64,000 nt of DNA, taken from Pseudomonadota bacterium (lineage in GTDB: Bacteria > Pseudomonadota > Gammaproteobacteria > Steroidobacterales > Steroidobacteraceae). Under the pieces are notes generated by a model. The model saw only the letters and a list, made by a program, of their open reading frames with translations, had not been told where the DNA came from and did no database searches. The position numbers and the translations under genes are program-made. Below are positions 59,301 through 64,000 of the stretch, in pieces; within the stretch, counting starts at the first letter, position 1; each line of letters opens with the position of its first letter. The DNA lies in the NCBI GenBank assembly GCA_021808195.1, contig JAKBCE010000002.1, positions 165,167 to 229,166 on the forward strand. The letters are read 5' to 3'.

Positions 59301-60322
59301 GGCAAACGAATCCCGCGAGCGCTCGCGTGCACCGTGAGCACGCGGCCATCGGCGTTCAGCTGTGCCCGCAGCGCTGCGAGCGCAGCCCCGTCGTTCAGCT
59401 GCAGTCCCGAGAGCTCGAGCACGCCGCTCGCCTGCGCCGAGGACAGCGGTCCCTGCCAACGGCCCGTGAGGTCGAGGCTCCGCCAGGCGAGTCCGGCCCG
59501 AGGGGCCATCGCCGGGGAGGTGACGGTATAGGCGAGATCGGCTGCGCGCCGTGTGAGGTTGATCGTTCCGCCGATCTCAGCGTTGAGCTTGCCGGCATGC
59601 GCGGCAAAGTGCAGCGTCTCGGCACTGCGCGGCCCGTGCAGGCTCGCCCTCACCTGCAAGGGTCCAAGTCCGGGCAGCTTCACCCAATGCTCCAGAGGAC
59701 CACCGGCCGGCTCCTCGAGCCGCAGGGCCGCCGTCACGGCCGACGGCGTCGCATGCCAGGTGAGCACGTAAAGCCCCTGGCCATTGGTGCGCCGCACGTG
59801 CAGATCGACCTCGGCATCCGCGATCGATCGGTAATGCACTGAGCCGTGCACACGCAGGCGTGCCAGGTGGCCGGCGGCGGCCGGCTCGAGCACCAGCGTG
59901 CCGATCCGCACACGGTCGACATCGAAGTGCGGCAGGTGCATCGCGCCGCCACTGCGAGCGCTGGGGCGGGCGCTGACCGGCCGCCGCAGCACCTCGATGC
60001 GAGATGCGCTCAGCGACTCAACGTGCAGATCCCACCGGATCAGCGCCAGCGGCGACCAGCGCAGCGAGAGGTCCTCGGCGCGCAACCAGATGCCGCGGGC
60101 ATCGCCGAGCCGCAGCTGAGCGATCGTGATCTGCGCCGGGAAGCGTCCCTGCAGTCCGCTGAGGCGCACGCGCCCGGCGGTGAGTGCAGCCGTTTCGCGC
60201 TCGAGCAGGCGACGTCCGGCGCGGGTGTTGCCGGCGAGAACTGCACCGCCGATGGCGAGCACGACGAGCAGCGCCGCCGCGCCGAGCGTCCAACCGATAT
60301 AGCGCAGCGCCCGGCGCATCAA
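56318..60322 (-). CDS. tamB: Translocation and assembly module protein TamB
   Basis: A 1334-residue envelope-spanning protein anchored by an N-terminal helix (WTLGAAALLVVLAIGGAVLA). The long beta-helical middle ends in the DUF490 domain with NFTHGRVGFNGEGLRGQIDP and QPQLPQDDLLALLLFGKPAS. With TamA it helps insert autotransporters and, with YhdP/AsmA relatives, carries phospholipid to the outer membrane. Its ATG overlaps the tamA stop. Length is near E. coli TamB (1259). Confidence 0.94.
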   Translation of the reverse strand: MMRRALRYIGWTLGAAALLVVLAIGGAVLAGNTRAGRRLLERETAALTAGRVRLSGLQGRFPAQITIAQLRLGDARGIWLRAEDLSLRWSPLALIRWDLHVESLSASRIEVLRRPVSARPSARSGGAMHLPHFDVDRVRIGTLVLEPAAAGHLARLRVHGSVHYRSIADAEVDLHVRRTNGQGLYVLTWHATPSAVTAALRLEEPAGGPLEHWVKLPGLGPLQVRASLHGPRSAETLHFAAHAGKLNAEIGGTINLTRRAADLAYTVTSPAMAPRAGLAWRSLDLTGRWQGPLSSAQASGVLELSGLQLNDGAALAALRAQLNADGRVLTVHASARGIRLPGSYPQLLQGSPLHLDASLQLHAAHLPLRIQLSDQLFELSARALTAGPRNATFTLRMPDLATLAAFYHQDVRGTLQLSGALAQHGTTTRLTLHGAGDVAGAGLVARLLGAQAHLAIEATLAPTRADLERLELTGQGVSVSATARAERHRSGAAAGGLRSLHARWQVSCVNLQRLWPLARGSLQVGGTVDGVLSALTLDVRARSTLSVRGSPPGQIEATLRARGVPSALNAVVQARGMFDGAPLKVDASLARTADRNFRLALREARWRSLDLTGALSSGARLAAARGRWHLRIGQLSDFQTLAGTALAGQLDAHLELLPRAGRETVQLALSGRALEVGAARGALTVSASGPIDALQTAVTAESPAVDGAPGSLAVTGRFDGAARRLDLLHLSAQYRGQTLRLLAPARIAFAQGLTVSDLRLGVQRAVFALHGELSPVLDVRASLEHLDAGLVDAFAPGLLARGTFAAKAQLTGARAAPNGQVSFAISGVRFAGPAAQGLPALNAHGAARLQGGVAELSAALAAGRASHLSVNGRAPLTATGALNLTLAGTLDAALANAMLEARGDRAQGTLTVDAHVEGTASAPEIRGVVRLTHGDLRDYANGIHFSDVEARLVGDHGVLRIATLTARAGRGQLSAAGTIGVLRSGMPVDVSLRAHDIQPVTSDILTADLDTDLHVAGTLRHRLDLTGTIRILHAAISVPNGFPPNVATLNVIRPGEVARQRRKRRRLVIGLGLNLQAPESIFVRGRGLDAQLGGALEISGTTTEPRVSGGFTMTRGSFSLAGTHLNFTHGRVGFNGEGLRGQIDPTLDFVAQTTVFYTASTTVTLRVAGFADAPKILLSSQPQLPQDDLLALLLFGKPASQLTPYELAETGASLASLSGIGGGGASRYNPLTWIRHTLGLNTFSVASAAPGTGAPGAGSPSGGASVTAGKYISNRVYVAASHTTQGSSQLRVDVILTPHLKFETRLGNGTATAQGTTPQNDPGSSIGLSYQVRY

Positions 60323-62226
60323 AACGCCTGCCCGAGGCCGATGTACACCTCGAAACGGCCGCCGTTCTTGAGCTGACGCGTCGGCACGGCAAAATCGAGG
60401 CGGATCGGACCGATCGACGTGTAATAGCGCACGCCCGTACCCACGCCCACACGGTATACGCTGCTTGAGCCGCTCGCGACACCACCGGCGTCGGCGAACA
60501 GCACGAAGCCGAACTTTGCGCCCACGCGCTGGCGCAGCTCGAGATTGACCGCCTGCATGCTCGTGCCGCCCTCGGGCAGTCCGTCGGCAAACTGCGGACC
60601 GATCGACTGATAGCGATAGCCGCGCACCGTGCCGCTGCCGCCGGCATAGAACCGCTGATCAGGCGGCAGACCGAACTGGCTCGCCCCTTCGGCCACGCCG
60701 GCGATCAACCGAGCGGCAAGGACGGTGCGTCCGGCCGGATCGGCCGCCACCAGCCTGTGCAGATCGATGTAGGTGGCGGCGCTGCCCTGCACGATGACGA
60801 ACAGCTGCTGGCCGGAGGCGCCGGTGGAGAGCGTGGGCGAGACGGTGAACGAGACCCGCACACCGTGCGTCGGATCGAGCAGCGGAGAGGCCAGATTCGT
60901 TGAATCGAATTGCGCCGACAGCGGCAGGGCGATCAGGTTGTACTGATCGTACTGCCCTTCTTGCGTGATCTGTTCATGTTCGTACGAGGCCCCGCCGCTC
61001 GCCACCCATTCTGAGGAGAGGTGCCGTGTCAGGGTGGCAGCGGCCGTCGCACCGTTTTGCGTATAGGCCTGCAAAGTCTGACGCAGTGCGGCCACCGAGA
61101 AGCCGAGGGTCTGGCCGCGGCGATGGAAATCGGGAATGTCGTACTCGAGTCGTGCGTCGTAGCCTGCTCCGGTGCTGGCCGTTCCACCCAGATCGATGGC
61201 GCTTGCCGAGGCGCTGAGGCGCTCACCGCTGCCGAAGAGATTGCTATCGCTCCAGCGCAAACCGCCGCTCGCGCCAAGGTCACTCGAATAGGCGGCGTTG
61301 ATGCCAAACGCGTAGCGTTTGCTCTCGCGCACCAGAAACGTCAGCGGTGCGCGCCCCTCGGCATCCACCGCGCCCAGCCGGACACTGACGCTCGAGAACA
61401 GGCCAAGTCCGAGCAGATCCTGGCGCGCCTGCTCGATCCGCGCCGCATCGTAGCGTTGCCCGGTACGGATGTGCAGGCTGCGCCGCAGGAACGAGGCGCG
61501 AACGTGCTCGAGTCCCTCGATTCGGATCGCACCGATCCGCACCTGCGGGCCGCTCGTGACGTGAAAGGTGAGATTGAGCACGTGTCGGCTCGGGTCTTCA
61601 TACGCGATCGGCGGATCGACCTTGGCCTGCGCATAGCCGGCATTCTGCAACGTGCGCTGCACTCGCTCACCCGCGGCAAGCACTTCCGCGGCGACGGCCG
61701 GTGCCCCGGAGGCAAGTCCAAGCAACCCCTGCGGCAGACCCAATGTCCGTTCAATGGCCGCAGGCACTTTGCCCTCGACGTCGATGTGCCCGACGTGAAA
61801 GAGCGGACCGAGCGACGCGGCGATCTTCACGGTGGCGTCGGTGCCGTTCGGCAGCGCCTCGAGGGCTTTGCCGAGCCCGAGACTCTCGAGCCGCCGGCCG
61901 TCGATCGTGATCGTGACCGAGCCCTGGTAGTACCCGAAGCTCTCCAGCACCGTGCGCAGCCGTTTCACGTCGGCACGCGCCCGTGCGATCAGACCATACG
62001 GACCCACCGGGGCCGTCCCGCGCAATGCCTGCAGCTGCGAGGTCAGCTTCAGGGTCGAATCGACCGAGTCGCGACCGCTTGACACCCATTGCACCCGGTA
62101 AGGCTGGGGATCTGCAGCCTGAGCCACGGTGGTCGCGAGCCCCGCGCAGACCAACAGCGCGAGCGCCCCGCCGGCCCGTACGTCCCGACGCTGCGAGCGT
62201 CTCCTGGCGAAGAATCGGTATTCCAT
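60319..62226 (-). CDS. tamA: Translocation and assembly module protein TamA
   Basis: Omp85-family outer-membrane protein of 635 residues. A signal peptide (GGALALLVCAGLATTVAQA) is followed by three POTRA domains (about 45-290; the first has DVKRLRTVLESFGYYQGSVT) and a beta-barrel. Barrel signatures are RFYAGGSGTVRGY and GPIRLDFAVPTRQLKNGG. It ends with an aromatic residue (GLGQAF), as outer-membrane barrels do. Upstream in-frame codons are rejected in favour of ATG 62226, which gives the signal peptide. Confidence 0.95.
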   Translation of the reverse strand: MEYRFFARRRSQRRDVRAGGALALLVCAGLATTVAQAADPQPYRVQWVSSGRDSVDSTLKLTSQLQALRGTAPVGPYGLIARARADVKRLRTVLESFGYYQGSVTITIDGRRLESLGLGKALEALPNGTDATVKIAASLGPLFHVGHIDVEGKVPAAIERTLGLPQGLLGLASGAPAVAAEVLAAGERVQRTLQNAGYAQAKVDPPIAYEDPSRHVLNLTFHVTSGPQVRIGAIRIEGLEHVRASFLRRSLHIRTGQRYDAARIEQARQDLLGLGLFSSVSVRLGAVDAEGRAPLTFLVRESKRYAFGINAAYSSDLGASGGLRWSDSNLFGSGERLSASASAIDLGGTASTGAGYDARLEYDIPDFHRRGQTLGFSVAALRQTLQAYTQNGATAAATLTRHLSSEWVASGGASYEHEQITQEGQYDQYNLIALPLSAQFDSTNLASPLLDPTHGVRVSFTVSPTLSTGASGQQLFVIVQGSAATYIDLHRLVAADPAGRTVLAARLIAGVAEGASQFGLPPDQRFYAGGSGTVRGYRYQSIGPQFADGLPEGGTSMQAVNLELRQRVGAKFGFVLFADAGGVASGSSSVYRVGVGTGVRYYTSIGPIRLDFAVPTRQLKNGGRFEVYIGLGQAF

Positions 62227-62446
62227 GACCGCTATGGTAAACACTCGGACCACGCCGGCGCGCGCCGGGCTACATGGTCGAGGCAGCCCGCTCGGCTCGG
62301 CCCGTATCGCTCCTGCCATTCGAGGAGACCGACGGGCGCGCCTGGACCGCCGTGCTCCCGCCGCTGCGCACGTGCTGTGCAGACTGGCGATTCGCCGCCG
62401 ACGAATGAATGGCACGACGCACGCGGGACGGTGTAGGACCGCAGCG

Positions 62447-63292
62447 CTATGCGTTCGGCAAGCCCCGGATGTGCGCGGCGATACGCTCGGCATCCTGCGG
62501 GTTCGCCGGGTTGTAGACCACCAGCATCAGGTCGGTGCGGCCGTCGACCGCGAACGCGGAGTACTCGAACGAAAAGGTGCCGAGCACCGGATGGCGAATC
62601 TCCTTGACGACTTCGCCATACGCACCGCCGTGGACCTCGTTGTCCTGCCACATCGCGGCAAATTCCGGACTGCGCCTGCGCAGCTCCTCGACCAGCGGCT
62701 CTACTTCCTGGGCCGCACCCGCCCGGGTGGTCTCGAACCGGAACGCCGCCAACACGGCACGCGCCACGCCGCTCCAATCGTGCTGTGCAGCGCGGGCACG
62801 CGGATCGAGAAACAGCCAGCGCAGGATGTTGCGCTGCTCGGGGGTCTGTTCGGCGTAATTCACCTGCATCACCGTCGCGGCCCGATTCCAGGCGAGGACG
62901 TCCCAGAGCGCCGTGCGGATGATGGCCGGCGTGGGATCCAGCGCATCGAGCACGCGCTGCAGGCGAGGGGTGACCCCGGCGCGACTGTGGAAGCGCACTT
63001 CGGGCGGCCGGCCCAGGCCGAGCACGAACAGGTGTTCGCGCTCTGCATCGGTGAGCAGCAGCGCATGCGCAATACGCTCGAGCACGTCGGCCGAGGGGGC
63101 TCCACCTCGGCCCTGCTCGAGCCAGGTGTACCAGGTCGGGCTGATGTTCGCCCGCTGCGCCACCTCCTCGCGACGCAGCCCCGTGGTGCGCCGCCGGCCG
63201 GTGACGAAGCCGAGCGCACCGGGATCGAGCTTCAGCCGGCGCTGCCGCAGGTACGTCCCGAGCCGGTTTTCAGGGGTCAGGGGTCGATCCAC
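62447..63292 (-). CDS. XRE-family regulator with MmyB-like ligand domain
   Basis: 281 residues: N-terminal helix-turn-helix (GLRREEVAQRANISPTWYTW) and a C-terminal MmyB/MLTR ligand-binding domain (WNRAATVMQVNYAEQTPEQR, then VLGTFSFEYSAFAVDG). Members often sit divergently from an SDR or oxidoreductase gene and control it in response to a small ligand, as here. It is likely to bind the direct repeats at 63305-63336. Confidence 0.88.
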   Translation of the reverse strand: MDRPLTPENRLGTYLRQRRLKLDPGALGFVTGRRRTTGLRREEVAQRANISPTWYTWLEQGRGGAPSADVLERIAHALLLTDAEREHLFVLGLGRPPEVRFHSRAGVTPRLQRVLDALDPTPAIIRTALWDVLAWNRAATVMQVNYAEQTPEQRNILRWLFLDPRARAAQHDWSGVARAVLAAFRFETTRAGAAQEVEPLVEELRRRSPEFAAMWQDNEVHGGAYGEVVKEIRHPVLGTFSFEYSAFAVDGRTDLMLVVYNPANPQDAERIAAHIRGLPNA

Positions 63293-63304
63293 AGTTATAA
63301 TTTA

Positions 63305-63336
63305 TACCAGGATAATTTCACTTCTTTACCAGGATA
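63305..63336. promoter_or_regulatory. Direct-repeat operator between XRE regulator and SDR
   Basis: Two perfect copies of TACCAGGATA start 22 bases apart (63305 and 63327), two helical turns, in an AT-rich 95-base divergent gap. They are the probable binding sites of the adjacent regulator. Confidence 0.6.
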
Positions 63337-63387
63337 TATGAATGCCGCACAGTTGTCCCTCCCCTCTGACGGAAGGACGACAGCATC

Positions 63388-63924
63388 ATGCGTGTATTTG
63401 TCACCGGAGCCACGGGCTTCATTGGATCTGCCCTGGTGCGTGAGTTGATCGGGGCCGGCCACCAGGTCCTTGGCCTGTGCCGCAATGAGGCCAAGGCCGC
63501 CGCCCTCGCCGCCGCCGGCGCCGCGGTGCTCCGCGGTTCGCTCGATGACCTGGACATTCTCAGGCAGGGCGCAGCGCAGTGCGATGGCGCCATCAACCTT
63601 GCATTCAATCACGAAGCCTTCAACGACTTCGCCCGCTTCGCTGAGAGCGGTCAGCAGGAACAACGCGCCATCGAGGCGATCGGTTCAGCGTTGAGCGGCT
63701 CAGGACGTCCGTTCGTGCTGACCTCTGGCACCGGGTTGCTCTCCCCGGGCCAGTTGGCGACCGAACAGGCGAAACTGCCTCCCGGCGGCCTCGCCCTGCC
63801 ACGCAACCCGGAAGCGGCCGGCGCAGCGCTCGCCGCCCAGGGCGTCAATGTCTGCATCGTGCGCCTGCCGCAGGTGCACGACACACACCGCCAGGGCCTA
63901 GCCCGGAAAATGCACGAAATCTGA
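63388..63924 (+). pseudogene. SDR-family NAD(P)-dependent oxidoreductase, 3'-truncated
   Basis: The first 170 residues are a normal atypical SDR: VFVTGATGFIGSALVRELIG, GAINLAFNHEAFNDFARFAE, TSGTGLLSP and VRLPQVHDTHRQGL. Homologues continue for over 100 residues, but here the frame ends with ARKMHEI and a stop right after QGL, and following sequence is AT-richer. It is therefore interrupted near 63898, probably by a mobile element. The start has a good context (GGAAGGACGACAGCATC before ATG). Confidence 0.75.
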
Positions 63925-64000
63925 AAAACAAAAGCCCCTGTCGTGGTAAAAAGGCTTTGCTACAAGACCTTCCGCCACTCGAGAGGCTTTTGCGTGACAG
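63900..64000 (+). mobile_element. Possible left end of an insertion sequence
   Basis: From about 63900 the sequence changes character: CCCGGAAAATGCACGAAATC, then an inverted pair AAAGCC (63931-63937 region) and GGCTTT. It cuts the SDR gene exactly after CTAG. Only 100 bases are visible and no transposase, so this is a suggestion. Confidence 0.35.

Overview
The window reads as the chromosome of a GC-rich (by eye about two-thirds G+C) gammaproteobacterium. Supporting markers are tamA-tamB, a BepA-type M48 protease, mlaFEDCB with mlaA, gcvR next to bcp, and a suf operon (Rrf2 regulator-sufBCDSU-sufT-Rieske) of the kind seen in Xanthomonadales, Nevskiales or Steroidobacterales relatives. No rRNA, CRISPR array, phage block or plasmid replication gene is visible. 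Species cannot be named from the sequence alone.

Layout. 1-6.4 kb: the end of a large AsmA/DUF748 envelope protein, panE, a 1.15-kb spacer and an orphan PEP-CTERM surface protein. 6.5-10 kb: an accessory patch ending at tRNA-Ser(GGA), holding a vapC relic, vapBC and hipBA, with degenerate copies of the tRNA 3' end between the modules. 10-27.8 kb: a dense housekeeping core with a small BamC-like lipoprotein, dapA, gcvR, bcp, a PIN-PhoH ATPase and bepA. It continues with the complete Mla retrograde phospholipid system (mlaA convergent with mlaFEDCB), class I aldolase and the suf operon. 27.8-43.2 kb: metabolic genes, including an omega-type aminotransferase, an IlvD/Edd dehydratase, an NTF2-like protein, a KDGal-type kinase, an SMP-30 lactonase and a uronate epimerase. 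An HDOD protein, metC, an amidohydrolase, an OsmC protein, an MBL hydrolase, DUF763 and a flavodoxin follow. 43.5-53.8 kb: a signalling stretch (EAL-HDOD, ANTAR response regulator with a HisKA_2 kinase, a soluble PAS-PAS chemoreceptor, a GGDEF protein) separated by unusually long gene-poor spacers. 54.05-56.0 kb: a 1.8-kb cassette inserted at tRNA-Glu(TTC). 56.3-64 kb: tamBA, an XRE/MmyB regulator and a divergent SDR gene that breaks off at what looks like a mobile-element junction.

The strongest unusual feature is the tRNA-Glu cassette. Two 65-bp direct repeats (three mismatches) carry the 3' part of tRNA-Glu plus its flank. They bracket one self-contained gene for a GSU2403-type nucleotidyltransferase-fold protein, with its own promoter and three copies of a 9-bp operator, and there is no integrase. 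The tRNA-Ser patch shows a similar but older arrangement with toxin-antitoxin modules. Both suggest that tRNA ends in this genome capture small integrase-less cassettes that are regulated tightly and may be addictive or defensive. The mobility and function of these cassettes are inferences.

Co-operation among core genes is clear for Mla (lipoprotein MlaA in the outer membrane, periplasmic MlaC, inner-membrane MlaFEDB) and for Suf (SufBCD scaffold, SufS-SufU sulfur delivery, SufT maturation). It is also clear for TamA-TamB, and for the sugar-acid genes (lactonase, dehydratase, 2-keto-3-deoxy kinase), which lack their aldolase and transporter here.
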